Below, one piece after another: positions 50,053 to 57,598 of a stretch of 64,000 nt of DNA. The translations under genes were made by a program, and so were the position numbers. Source of the stretch: Streptomyces sp. TP-A0356 (GTDB taxonomy: Bacteria; Actinomycetota; Actinomycetes; Streptomycetales; Streptomycetaceae). The stretch is from positions 620,001 to 684,000 of the forward strand of contig NZ_BBZJ01000012.1 in NCBI RefSeq assembly GCF_001417775.1, given 5' to 3'. Position 1 is the stretch's first letter; the number at the start of each line of letters is the position of its first letter. The notes under the pieces were generated by a model that was not told where the DNA came from, ran no database searches, and saw only the letters and a program-made list of their open reading frames with translations.

Positions 50053-51525
50053 ATGCACCGCGCCCGCCGCACCGGCAACAACCCCGCCCGCTCCGGCGCG
50101 GACAGAACCTCCACGGGCTCCGCTCGGGGCAGTCGCTTCCGTCCTCAGGAGACTCGCCGCCAAGGCACGCGTCCGGCCGCCGGGCGGAAGAGTGGCCAAG
50201 GAGCGCGGCCCGCCGCGCATCGCGGGGAGTTCGCCCTGCCGACCACCCTCACCGAAGCGCTGCCGGCCGTCGAGTCGTTCGCCGACCTCGACATGCCCGG
50301 GCGTCTGCTGACCGCGCTTCGCTCCCAAGGCGTGACCGTGCCCTTCCCGATCCAGGCGGCGACGCTGCCGAACGCGCTGGCCGGCCGCGACGTCCTGGGC
50401 CGCGGGCGCACGGGTTCGGGCAAGACGCTCGCCTTCGGCCTGCCCCTGCTGGCCCGTCTCGACGGGCAGCGGGCCGAACCCCGGCAGCCGCTCGCCCTCG
50501 TCCTCGTACCCACCCGGGAACTGGCCCAGCAAGTCACCACCGCGCTCGCGCCCTACGCCCGGGCCCTGCGCCTGCGGCTCGCCACGGTGGTGGGTGGTGT
50601 GTCGATCGGCGGGCAGGCGCGCGCTCTGCGCGACGGTGCCGAGGTCGTCGTCGCGACACCCGGCCGTCTCAAGGACCTCATCGACCGGGGCGACTGCCGA
50701 CTGGATCGCATCGGCGTCACCGTCCTGGACGAAGCCGATCAGATGGCCGACATGGGCTTCATGCCGCAAGTGACCGCGCTGCTCGACCAGGTGAGGCCCG
50801 GAGGCCAGCGTCTGCTGTTCTCGGCCACGTTGGACCGCAACGTCGACCTCCTCGTACGCCGCTACCTCCACGACCCCGTGGTGCATTCGGTCGACCCGGC
50901 AGCGGACGCCGTCACCACCATGGAGCACCACCTGCTGCACGTGCACGACGCCGACAAGCACGCCACCGCCACCGAGATCGCCGCCCGTGACGGTCGAGTG
51001 ATCATGTTCCTGGACACCAAGCACGCGGTGGACCGGCTGGCCAAGCATCTGCTGGCCGTCGGTGTGCGCGCCTCGGCCCTGCACGGGGGCAAGTCCCAGC
51101 CTCAGCGCACGCGGACGCTCGCCCGGTTCAGGGAAGGCCACATCACGGTCCTGGTGGCCACCAACGTCGCGGCCCGCGGTATTCACGTCGACAACCTCGA
51201 CCTCGTCGTGAACGTCGACCCTCCCGGCGACCACAAGGACTACCTGCACCGCGGCGGCCGTACCGCCCGCGCCGGTGAGTCCGGCACCGTCGTCACCCTC
51301 GTTCTGCCGCACCAGCGTCGCGCGGTGGACCGCCTGATGGCCGACGCCGGCATCACCCCGCGGACCTCACGGGTCCGCCCGGGCGAAGCCGAGCTGAACC
51401 GCATCACCGGCGCCCGGACACCCTCCGGTGTACCCGTCACCGTCACCGCGCCGGTCGTCGAACGTCCCCGGCACACCGGATCCTCCGGCCGCGGTCGAGG
51501 CGGACGGAGCCGCCGTCCTTCCTAG
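50053..51525 (+). CDS. DEAD-box RNA helicase
   Basis: ATP-dependent RNA helicase of 490 aa. Motif I is GRGRTGSGKT, Ia PTRELAQQ, II DEAD (in VLDEADQMADMGF), III SAT, IV VIMFLDTK, V NVAARGIHVDNLDLVVN and VI HRGGRTARAG. A basic N-terminal tail and a Gly/Arg-rich C-terminal tail (SSGRGRGGRSRRPS) probably bind RNA. ATG 50053 is chosen because AGGAAGG is 8 nt upstream; a frame from 49954 would translate the leader. A role in cold-shock RNA remodelling fits its csp neighbour. Confidence 0.94.
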   Translation: MHRARRTGNNPARSGADRTSTGSARGSRFRPQETRRQGTRPAAGRKSGQGARPAAHRGEFALPTTLTEALPAVESFADLDMPGRLLTALRSQGVTVPFPIQAATLPNALAGRDVLGRGRTGSGKTLAFGLPLLARLDGQRAEPRQPLALVLVPTRELAQQVTTALAPYARALRLRLATVVGGVSIGGQARALRDGAEVVVATPGRLKDLIDRGDCRLDRIGVTVLDEADQMADMGFMPQVTALLDQVRPGGQRLLFSATLDRNVDLLVRRYLHDPVVHSVDPAADAVTTMEHHLLHVHDADKHATATEIAARDGRVIMFLDTKHAVDRLAKHLLAVGVRASALHGGKSQPQRTRTLARFREGHITVLVATNVAARGIHVDNLDLVVNVDPPGDHKDYLHRGGRTARAGESGTVVTLVLPHQRRAVDRLMADAGITPRTSRVRPGEAELNRITGARTPSGVPVTVTAPVVERPRHTGSSGRGRGGRSRRPS

Positions 51526-51618
51526 GCCCTTCTGACGGATCTCCGCGGCCCAGCGGTTCGGGCGAACGTCCGCTCGTCATGCCTGCCTTCATCGAACCCC
51601 ATCGAAGAGGAGAAGCCC

Positions 51619-52017
51619 TTGACGCCCATTCCGCCCCTGTGCCACCACACCGACGGCACCGGCCTGACCGCCCGTGACGCGATGCACGCTCCCGGACCGC
51701 AGGTCGACGACCACATGGCGGTCGACGTGGCGCTGTCCGTTCTCATCGGCGCCCGTGTCGCGCACCTGCTCGTGCGGGACGAGGACGGACGGTGCACCGG
51801 CCTGGTCACCCGGTCTCAGCTCACCGCCCACCGCGGGGGCTCGTGGTACAGCGACCGGACACGGCTGCGGGACATCCCACTGGACCGGGGACCGTTCACT
51901 TCCTCCGCGGCGGTCCTCAGCGACGCCGAGGCCGCCATGCGGGTCCGGACGCTGGACGTGTCCCCCGTGGTCGACGAGCAGGGCTACGCCCTGGGCGTTC
52001 TCGCTCTCACGCCCTGA
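51619..52017 (+). CDS. CBS-domain protein
   Basis: A 132-aa protein made of a pair of CBS motifs (about 16-70 and 75-130): VDVALSVLIGARVAHLLVRD, TGLVTRSQLTAH and MRVRTLDVSPVVDEQGYALG. Such Bateman modules bind adenine nucleotides and sense energy state, but the partner is unknown. The start is TTG 51619 with AGAGGAGA 6-7 nt upstream. It follows the helicase gene by 93 nt in the same direction and is probably part of the same stress module. Confidence 0.82.
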   Translation: MTPIPPLCHHTDGTGLTARDAMHAPGPQVDDHMAVDVALSVLIGARVAHLLVRDEDGRCTGLVTRSQLTAHRGGSWYSDRTRLRDIPLDRGPFTSSAAVLSDAEAAMRVRTLDVSPVVDEQGYALGVLALTP

Positions 52018-52072
52018 CCGCCTTCGTGCGGTAGGCCTCTCCGCTTCTCCCCACAACCCCTGTTGAGGCATC

Positions 52073-52360
52073 ATGCGCTGTGTCATCGCACGTTTCCCCT
52101 TCGACCTGATCAAGAGCGAGGTCGAGCAGTCGATGGAGGGCGTCAGGCCCGAACCCGTCATCGGAGTGTCCGTGACCATCGGCCGCCGCACCTACCCCGT
52201 CAAGCAGGTCGGGGAAGTGATCACCAAGCAGGACCGCCGCGACTTCACCGTGGGCGAGATGCGCAGGGCGCTGACCCGGCTCGGCTTCACCTGCCACAAC
52301 GCTCCCGCGGGCACGCCGACATGGGATGTACGAGCCGACCACGGTCCGCAGAGCTCGTAA
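52073..52360 (+). CDS. SCO5918 family protein
   Basis: A small 95-aa protein matching the Streptomyces SCO5918 family: MRCVIARFPFDLIKSEVEQS, then VTIGRRTYPVKQVGEVITKQ and DFTVGEMRRALTRLGFTC. Function unknown. In S. coelicolor, by recall, the family member lies next to a DEAD-box helicase and a cold-shock gene, the same neighbourhood as here, which supports a shared role in cold or RNA stress. No signal peptide or membrane helix. Confidence 0.8.
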   Translation: MRCVIARFPFDLIKSEVEQSMEGVRPEPVIGVSVTIGRRTYPVKQVGEVITKQDRRDFTVGEMRRALTRLGFTCHNAPAGTPTWDVRADHGPQSS

Positions 52361-52412
52361 CCCCTCGTTTCCTCCTCTGCGGTGCCACCCCGCTGGGCTA
52401 GGCTCCGCAGGC

Positions 52413-52790
52413 ATGTCACACCCTGATGATCTGCTCGTCGAAGTCGCCGCGATGGTGGAGTCGGAGCAAAGCAGTCGGATGTCGTTGACCGTGGTGGTGC
52501 CCGGGGCCGTCATCACGGGACGGCTGGCCCCCGAAGTCATGTGGAAGCAGCGCGTGGCAGAAGTCCTGCGGGACTCCGAGCATCTGCGCCGCTTCTCGGC
52601 CGCCTTCACCACATCCGACGGCGGCGGCGACTCGCCGATGCCCGCGGGCCGGCCCACGCACCTCCACTTCCACGTCGCCCGGATCCTCCAGGGCAGCTTC
52701 GGCATTCCCGACACGGGCGGCATGTACCGCGTCGCTCTCAAGGATGTGAGCGCCTGGAGCGTCGGGGACATCGGCTACTCGGATCAGTGA
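52413..52790 (+). CDS. Hypothetical protein, faintly GvpU-like
   Basis: A 125-aa soluble protein, not firmly recognised. The segment MSLTVVVPGAVITGRLAPEV resembles gas-vesicle accessory GvpU proteins, but no gas-vesicle genes are near, so the resemblance may be only to a shared fold. A His-rich strand THLHFHVARIL lies near residue 90. TAGGCT (52399-52404) is 8 nt before ATG, which suggests a leaderless mRNA, and there is no Shine-Dalgarno. Confidence 0.6.
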   Translation: MSHPDDLLVEVAAMVESEQSSRMSLTVVVPGAVITGRLAPEVMWKQRVAEVLRDSEHLRRFSAAFTTSDGGGDSPMPAGRPTHLHFHVARILQGSFGIPDTGGMYRVALKDVSAWSVGDIGYSDQ

Positions 52791-52975
52791 GCCGAAGTTG
52801 TGGCTGTGTCGTTCGCGGGTTCAGGTGCGCGCGGCTCCGCCGCGACAATGCCTTTCGCCTGCGGTCGGACGTACGCTGGCTTCACCGAGAGCATTTCGCG
52901 CAGCGCGACCACGGCGGTGCCGTTCCCGGCGAACCATGAAAACGGGCAGCCGAAGACCGCCCGGGACCGGATCGC

Positions 52976-53491
52976 ATGATGGACGTCGGAAGAGTGTCCG
53001 CCGAGGGCCCGTCACCCGGTCGAGCACACACCTACCGGATGCCTTTGCCCCGCCTGGCCCTCACGCGAGACGTGAGCCACGGCCCGCTGGACGGAGCCTG
53101 GTGGCCACGCTGTGACGCGCTGGAACTGGAGCTGCCCGCGCTCGTCGGCTCGCTGGACCCGGGCTTCGGCACCGTCACCCGTGTCACCGTGGACACCGCC
53201 GCCTGGCCCGACGCCCCGCGTACGGTCATGACGCCCGACCACGTGATCGAGGTGGTCCTGACGGACGTCGATACCGAGGCGCATGCCATCACCCTGGACT
53301 GCGGCACCGTGGGGCGCTGGGAGCTGTTGGTCATCCCGCCGGACGAGCCTGGCGGAGCGGCCACCCGAATGCTTGCCGCAGCCGCCGATCCCGGGAACCC
53401 GCTCACCGCCCCGCAGATGCTGGCTCTCGCCGAGACCGACCTGGACAGGGAAGCCACCTGGGAGTCGGAAGGAGGGTCCGGAATCGTCTGA
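52976..53491 (+). CDS. DUF5994 family protein
   Basis: A 171-aa protein of the actinobacterial DUF5994 family. The hallmark is SHGPLDGAWWPRCDALELEL, followed by a small beta domain (HVIEVVLTDVDTEAHAITLD) and the end WELLVIPPDEPGGAATRMLA. Function unknown. A second DUF5994 gene faces it 166 nt away, an unusual convergent paralogue pair. The start could be ATG 52976, 52979 or 53039; the ribosome-binding site is weak. Confidence 0.78.
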   Translation: MMDVGRVSAEGPSPGRAHTYRMPLPRLALTRDVSHGPLDGAWWPRCDALELELPALVGSLDPGFGTVTRVTVDTAAWPDAPRTVMTPDHVIEVVLTDVDTEAHAITLDCGTVGRWELLVIPPDEPGGAATRMLAAAADPGNPLTAPQMLALAETDLDREATWESEGGSGIV

Positions 53492-53507
53492 GATGCCTGG
53501 CAGGGAC

Positions 53508-53580
53508 AGGCGACCCCATGGTGGTCCATGACCGCCGTGGCACTAGGCGACCTCATGGTGGTCCATGCCGCCGTGGCACG
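53508..53580. repeat. 36-37-bp tandem repeat containing CATGG-tggt-CCATG
   Basis: Two imperfect copies (53508-53544 and 53545-53580) differ by one substitution and one indel, plus the last base. Each contains a small perfect hairpin CATGG-tggt-CCATG and the sequence CCGCCGTGGCAC. They lie between the convergent DUF5994 genes. Confidence 0.85.
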
Positions 53581-53620
53581 CGTCGGCTGGTCAGCCCTGC
53601 CAACGGGGCATGCCACGGCG
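53569..53620. terminator. Possible stem-loop between convergent DUF5994 genes
   Basis: CGCCGTGGCA (53569-53578) pairs perfectly with TGCCACGGCG (53611-53620) across 32 nt. With the repeated CATGG hairpins this may end both transcripts. Confidence 0.45.
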
Positions 53621-53657
53621 CCGGCCGGTCGACGGCGGGTCCGGCCGACGGGGTCCG

Positions 53658-54140
53658 TCAGTTCGCCGGCCCCCGCCCGCTTCCGGTGTCGATGAGGATC
53701 TGTTCCGCCTGGGTGATGTTGTCGGCACGGACGGCCTGGGCCATGGCGGCGTGTGCGGCCTCGGGCTTCGCGTTCGGTGGAACCACCAGCAGCGAGAAGA
53801 GGTCCCCGTCACCTCGGGTGATCAGGACCGTGTCGTCACCGACCGGGAAGGAGTCGATGTGCACCACGCGGTCATCGACGACCATGCGTGTGGGGAGCGC
53901 TTCCCACGCCCCGGCGTCCAGCCCGACGCGGGTGACGGGGCCGAGGTGCTCGGTGAGGGCGCTCAGCAGAGCGGGCAGTTCGGCGCCGAGGTCACGCGAC
54001 CGCGGCCACCACGCACCGTCGAGAACGCCCTCACGCGACTCCGTCGTCTCCAGCCTCAGCAGCGCGCACCCTGGCCGCACGGCCTGATGAACGCCACTGG
54101 GCAGATGCGGGGATCCAGACTGTGTGTCCGAACCGGTCAT
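53658..54140 (-). CDS. DUF5994 family protein
   Basis: Second DUF5994 protein (160 aa), oriented toward the first. It shares the hallmark VLDGAWWPRSRDLGAELPALL and the strand VVHIDSFPVGDDTVLITRGD, then SLLVVPPNAKPEAAHAAMAQ. ATG 54140 has AGGGGG-type purines upstream. The two paralogues are diverged, so this is not a recent duplication. Function unknown. Confidence 0.8.
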   Translation of the reverse strand: MTGSDTQSGSPHLPSGVHQAVRPGCALLRLETTESREGVLDGAWWPRSRDLGAELPALLSALTEHLGPVTRVGLDAGAWEALPTRMVVDDRVVHIDSFPVGDDTVLITRGDGDLFSLLVVPPNAKPEAAHAAMAQAVRADNITQAEQILIDTGSGRGPAN

Positions 54141-54396
54141 GAGGGGGACCGCCCGTCTTCGAAGTTCGATGCGAACCCGGGATTCGCTCGTACCACGCTA
54201 CTCCGCGTGCACCGAGTGCCGACCCCTCCGGCACCACCATGATCCCGGTGCCCGGTTCGAGGGGCAGGGACCACACACGCGGGCATACGCTTCAGGGAAG
54301 GGGCGAGCGTGGAAGCGCGGCGTGCACCCCTGACCTCGGACGTTCCAAGCGGCGGCCGCGCACGTCCTCAGCATCGCCCGCAGGAGGTACGACGCC

Positions 54397-54657
54397 ATGG
54401 ATGACGAGCCATTGCCCTCCGGCGGCCACGCCGACGTCCGCATCGTCGCAGCGACGCCGGATGTCGCGCGTCGTGTCGCCCAGGTGCTGCGGTGCTGCTT
54501 CGCGTCGACCGAGCAGCGCAGCTACCCGGCCGGCCGCGGAGGGGCGACCCGGCTCTATCTCACCATCGACACCACGCACGCCGCGCAGCCCGCGCGGTCC
54601 TGGCTGGCATCCACCGAACCGTCCTTCGACGACCACGATCCCGCGGACGAGGGGTGA
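54397..54657 (+). CDS. Small hypothetical protein
   Basis: An 86-aa protein without a recognised domain. Visible features are VRIVAATPDVARRVAQVLRC, a CC pair at about 33-34, and TRLYLTIDTTHAAQPARSWL. AGGAGGT lies 8 nt before ATG and codon use is normal, so it is a real gene. Size and pattern suggest a small alpha/beta fold. It precedes another small gene by 78 nt. Confidence 0.7.
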   Translation: MDDEPLPSGGHADVRIVAATPDVARRVAQVLRCCFASTEQRSYPAGRGGATRLYLTIDTTHAAQPARSWLASTEPSFDDHDPADEG

Positions 54658-54735
54658 CCGGACAGTGATCAGCCGCGCCGCCCGTCCATCCCCTCAGTGC
54701 CCGCACCGGCGGCCACGAGCCCGAGAGCGAAAGCC

Positions 54736-55020
54736 ATGACGACACTCCGTGAACGCAAGACCTATCGGAAAGCGGTTCTCCGATCTCTGTACGGAGGCGT
54801 CGAACGCAACCGGCCCGAGGTCAGCGGAGCGACGCTCCGCGACGAACTGGACATGCCCGACGACGACCTCTCCGCGGCCTGCGCCTATCTGGCCGGCGAG
54901 GGTCTGATCACCGTCGACTGGACGTCCCACAAGACCCCCGCCACCGTCTCGCTGACACATGAGGGCATCCGCTTCATGGAGGAAGAAGAAGAATCGGATG
55001 CACCCCCTCAGGGTGACTAG
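54736..55020 (+). CDS. Small winged-helix-like protein
   Basis: A 94-aa protein resembling a stand-alone winged helix: TYRKAVLRSLYGGVERNRPE, then VSGATLRDELDMPDDDLSAA with CAYLAGEGLITVDW as recognition helix and wing, and VSLTHEGIRFMEEEEES at the end. It may be a small DNA-binding regulator. ATG 54736 is favoured over 54697 because the domain begins at once. A terminator hairpin follows 7 nt after the stop. Confidence 0.65.
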   Translation: MTTLRERKTYRKAVLRSLYGGVERNRPEVSGATLRDELDMPDDDLSAACAYLAGEGLITVDWTSHKTPATVSLTHEGIRFMEEEEESDAPPQGD

Positions 55021-55027
55021 GCGCCCA

Positions 55028-55059
55028 GTCGTCTCCCACTGGACCTCCCGGGAGACGAC
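55028..55059 (+). terminator. Terminator hairpin after the winged-helix gene
   Basis: GTCGTCTCCC (55028-55037) and GGGAGACGAC (55050-55059) form a perfect 10-bp stem with a 12-nt loop, 7 nt after the stop codon. Confidence 0.75.
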
Positions 55060-55210
55060 GGGGAGCCGACCCGCTCGCCGAGCCGGTCCTCCCCACCCCG
55101 TGCCAGACCCTCGGAGCCTCGCCTCTGACCTGGGCCAGCGCCAGCCGCGCTGACGGGCCAAGGAGTATTCGGTGCGACCGGAATTCGGCGCCGCAGTTCC
55201 GTCACATGCA

Positions 55211-55633
55211 TCAGCCAAGGAAGCTCAGCCGCACCTGACGGTTGGGATTGTCCTTGTTCGTGTCCACCAGGCACACCGACTGCCACGTCCCGAGCTCCAG
55301 CCGGCCACCGATCACCGGCAGGGTGGCGTGCGGCGGCACGAAGGCGGGAAGGACGTGGTCGCGACCGTGGCCCGGGCTCCCGTGACGGTGCTGCCAGCGG
55401 TCGTCGGCGGGGAGCAGTGTGTGGAGCACGGCGAGGAGGTCGTCGTCGCTGCCGGCACCCGTTTCGATGACCGCCACTCCGGCGGTGGCGTGCGGAACGA
55501 AGACGTTCAGAAGGCCGTCGCGGCCATGAGACACCTCGCGGACGAAGGCCTCACACTCCTGGGTGAGATCGGCGACCGTCTCCGCGGAACCGGTGGCGAT
55601 GTGGAGGATTCGGGTGCTGAAGGCATCGGACAT
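55211..55633 (-). CDS. YjbQ/UPF0047 family protein
   Basis: A 140-aa protein of the YjbQ (secondary thiamine-phosphate synthase) family. Metal-binding histidines are conserved in NVFVPHATAGVAVIETG, RWQHRHGSPGHGRDHVLPAF and PPHATLPVIGGRLELGTWQS. Some members show weak thiamine-phosphate synthase activity; the true substrate is unknown. The end VCLVDTNKDNPNRQVRLSFLG has the usual catalytic-domain C-terminus. Monocistronic, divergent from the leader peptide gene. Confidence 0.9.
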   Translation of the reverse strand: MSDAFSTRILHIATGSAETVADLTQECEAFVREVSHGRDGLLNVFVPHATAGVAVIETGAGSDDDLLAVLHTLLPADDRWQHRHGSPGHGRDHVLPAFVPPHATLPVIGGRLELGTWQSVCLVDTNKDNPNRQVRLSFLG

Positions 55634-55718
55634 GTCTCCATACTCACCCAGGCGACCGTCTTCACACCTGACCGGCCATCCGCTCGGTGATACCGAGGGT
55701 CCACTGCGCGAGACACCG

Positions 55719-55748
55719 TTGACCTGGCATGGCCCATCTGGCTACTTT
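55719..55748 (+). promoter_or_regulatory. Promoter of the leader peptide and ABC transporter
   Basis: TTGACC (55719-55724) and TACTTT (55743-55748) are separated by 18 nt. ATG 55756 follows the -10 box by exactly 7 nt, so the mRNA should start at the A of the leader peptide ATG. It is one of the best promoter matches in the window. Confidence 0.78.
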
Positions 55749-55755
55749 CACCGGC

Positions 55756-55839
55756 ATGTTGCGTTCAGCCCTGCTCACCACGCGCGGTCACATCGACCTG
55801 CTGCGGGTGGCCTCCGCCGCGTGTCGCCGCGGCCGCTGA
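55756..55839 (+). CDS. Putative leader peptide with C-terminal Ala-Ala-Cys-Arg-Arg
   Basis: A 27-aa peptide, MLRSALLTTRGHIDLLRVAS followed by AACRRGR. It matches the pattern of Streptomyces putative leader peptides found before sulfur-related genes: an HxDLLRVAS core with one Cys near the end. It is translated from a leaderless start. The sulfonate-type ABC genes begin 106 nt after its stop. A single TGT Cys codon at 55822-55824 is positioned inside a possible pairing region, which suggests cysteine-sensitive attenuation. The mechanism is inference. Confidence 0.75.
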   Translation: MLRSALLTTRGHIDLLRVASAACRRGR

Positions 55840-55899
55840 CGCCCTTCTCCCACCTTCGCCCGCCCCACCCGCACGTCCGAGTCCACTCTGACGCGGCGG
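55814..55899 (+). promoter_or_regulatory. Possible attenuator pairing around the leader Cys codon
   Basis: CCGCCGCGT (55814-55822), covering leader codons Ser20 to the first base of Cys23, is complementary to ACGCGGCGG (55891-55899) before the permease gene. A ribosome stalled at the Cys codon would break this pairing. The pairing is a sequence fact; the switch is a hypothesis. Confidence 0.4.
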
Positions 55900-55945
55900 C
55901 GCCGAGGCGTGCCCCCTCCGGCCGCTCTCCTCCCGTGGAGCACTC

Positions 55946-56824
55946 ATGAGCATCAGCCATGCGCCACCCGACTCCCCCAAAGACGACATTTCGGTTATAT
56001 CCAAGAGCGAGCAGGCTCCGCCCGAGCTCGAACCCCTCGTTCCCGCCTCCGCCCGCCGCACCGTCGTGCCTCGCTGGCTGCGCCGCACCTCCGGCCCGCT
56101 TCTGCTGCTCGCCCTGTGGCAACTCCTCAGCAGCACCGGGGTGTTGACCACCGATGTCCTGGCTTCACCCGGCCGGATCGCGCAGGTCACGAGCGACCTC
56201 GTCGGCAGCGGCTCCCTGCCGTCCGCGATGGCCACCTCACTGCAACGGGTCGCCCTCGGTCTGCTGTTCGGCACTCTCATCGGCACCGGACTCGCCCTCG
56301 TCTCCGGGCTGTTCCGCGTCGGTGAGGACCTCGTGGACGCTCCCGTCCAGATGCTCAGAACAGTCCCGTTCGTGGGCCTGATCCCGCTGTTCATCATCTG
56401 GTTCGGCATCGGCGAGGCCCCCAAGGTCGCGATCATCACCCTGGGTGTGACGTTTCCGCTCTACCTCAATGTCTACGCCGGCATCCGCGGCGTGGACGCC
56501 CAGCTGATCGAGGCCGGGGAGTCCCTCGGGCTCTCGCGCCGGGGGCTGGTCCGGCATGTCGTCCTGCCGGGCGCGATGCCCGGCGCCATGACCGGTCTGC
56601 GCTACTCCCTGGGCATCGCCTGGCTCGCGCTCGTGTTCGCCGAGCAGGTCAACGCGGACGCCGGGATCGGCTTCCTCATGGTGCAGGCACGCGACTTCCT
56701 GCAGACCGATGTGATCGTGGTCTGCCTGATCGTCTACGCCTTCCTCGGTCTGCTCGCCGACTTCATCGTCCGCTCCCTCGAAAGGCTGCTGCTGCAATGG
56801 CGACCGACGTTCACCGGCCGGTGA
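55946..56824 (+). CDS. ABC transporter permease (sulfonate/nitrate/taurine type)
   Basis: Membrane permease of 292 aa of the SsuC/TauC group with about six helices. The ATPase-contact EAA loop is DAQLIEAGESLGLSRRGLVR. The start PLLLLALWQLLSSTGVLTTD and the ASPGRIAQVTSDL block are typical of sulfonate-type permeases. GGAG lies 7 nt before ATG. It overlaps the ATPase gene by 28 nt. It is the first gene after the Cys leader peptide. Confidence 0.88.
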   Translation: MSISHAPPDSPKDDISVISKSEQAPPELEPLVPASARRTVVPRWLRRTSGPLLLLALWQLLSSTGVLTTDVLASPGRIAQVTSDLVGSGSLPSAMATSLQRVALGLLFGTLIGTGLALVSGLFRVGEDLVDAPVQMLRTVPFVGLIPLFIIWFGIGEAPKVAIITLGVTFPLYLNVYAGIRGVDAQLIEAGESLGLSRRGLVRHVVLPGAMPGAMTGLRYSLGIAWLALVFAEQVNADAGIGFLMVQARDFLQTDVIVVCLIVYAFLGLLADFIVRSLERLLLQWRPTFTGR

Positions 56825-57552
56825 GCCCCCAGGCGTCCCGGGCATCGCAGGCGGTTCATGTCCAGGGGCTGAGCCGCTCCTTCGACGGCCGCGCCGTCAT
56901 CGACGACCTGCGACTCGACGTCCGGCCGGGTGAGTTCGTGGCCCTGCTCGGCCGCAGCGGCTGCGGCAAGTCCACGCTGCTGCGCATCCTCGCCGGCCTC
57001 GACCGCGACATCGAGGGAACCGTCCTCGTGCCGCGCCGCAAGGCGGTCGCCTTCCAGGCGCCCCGGTTGATGCCGTGGAAGAAGGTGTGGCGCAACGTAC
57101 TGCTCGGCCTTCCCGGCAAGCCCCAGCGGGCCCTCGCCGAACGGGCCCTGGAAGAGGTCGGGCTCGGCCACCGCTCCGACGCCTGGCCCAAGACCCTCTC
57201 CGGCGGCGAGGCCCAGCGCGCCTCCCTGGCCCGTGCCCTGGTGCGTGAGCCCGACCTGCTGCTGCTCGACGAGCCGTTCGGCGCGCTCGACGCGCTCACC
57301 CGCATCAAGGCCCAGCGCCTGGTGGGCGAACTCTGGCAACGCCGCGGCTGTGCCGTGCTGTTGGTCACGCATGACGTCGAGGAGGCCGTGCTGCTCGCCG
57401 ATCGCGTCCTGGTGATGGACGGTGGCGTCATCGCGCACGAACAGGACATCGACCTCCACCGCCCGCGCGACATCGCCGATCCCCGGTTCGCCGAACTGCG
57501 CGCCGGGCTGCTGGAACGACTCGGCGTCGACACCGCCGCCGAAGCCGCCTGA
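56797..57552 (+). CDS. ABC transporter ATP-binding protein (SsuB type)
   Basis: ATPase of 251 aa. Walker A is GRSGCGKST (52-60), the Q-loop is in VAFQAPRLMPWKKV, the signature is LSGGEAQRASLARAL, Walker B is LLLLDEPFGALDALTR and the H-loop is VTHDVEEA. QAPRLMPW and the order permease-ATPase-SBP fit SsuB-like proteins. It overlaps the permease by 28 nt, so translation is coupled. It probably powers import of aliphatic sulfonates or a similar sulfur source. Confidence 0.9.
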   Translation: MATDVHRPVSPQASRASQAVHVQGLSRSFDGRAVIDDLRLDVRPGEFVALLGRSGCGKSTLLRILAGLDRDIEGTVLVPRRKAVAFQAPRLMPWKKVWRNVLLGLPGKPQRALAERALEEVGLGHRSDAWPKTLSGGEAQRASLARALVREPDLLLLDEPFGALDALTRIKAQRLVGELWQRRGCAVLLVTHDVEEAVLLADRVLVMDGGVIAHEQDIDLHRPRDIADPRFAELRAGLLERLGVDTAAEAA

Positions 57553-57598
57553 CGCTCCCCGCAACCCCCCGAATCCCCACGCAACGAACGGATCCGCC

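Noticed and set aside
52413..52790. Gas-vesicle gene cluster suggested by a GvpU-like segment
   Set aside because: No GvpA, GvpF, GvpL or other gas-vesicle genes are present in the window.
53569..53620. Possible attachment site or mobile-element end at the tandem repeats
   Set aside because: No integrase, transposase or tRNA gene is nearby and the repeats are not at element boundaries.
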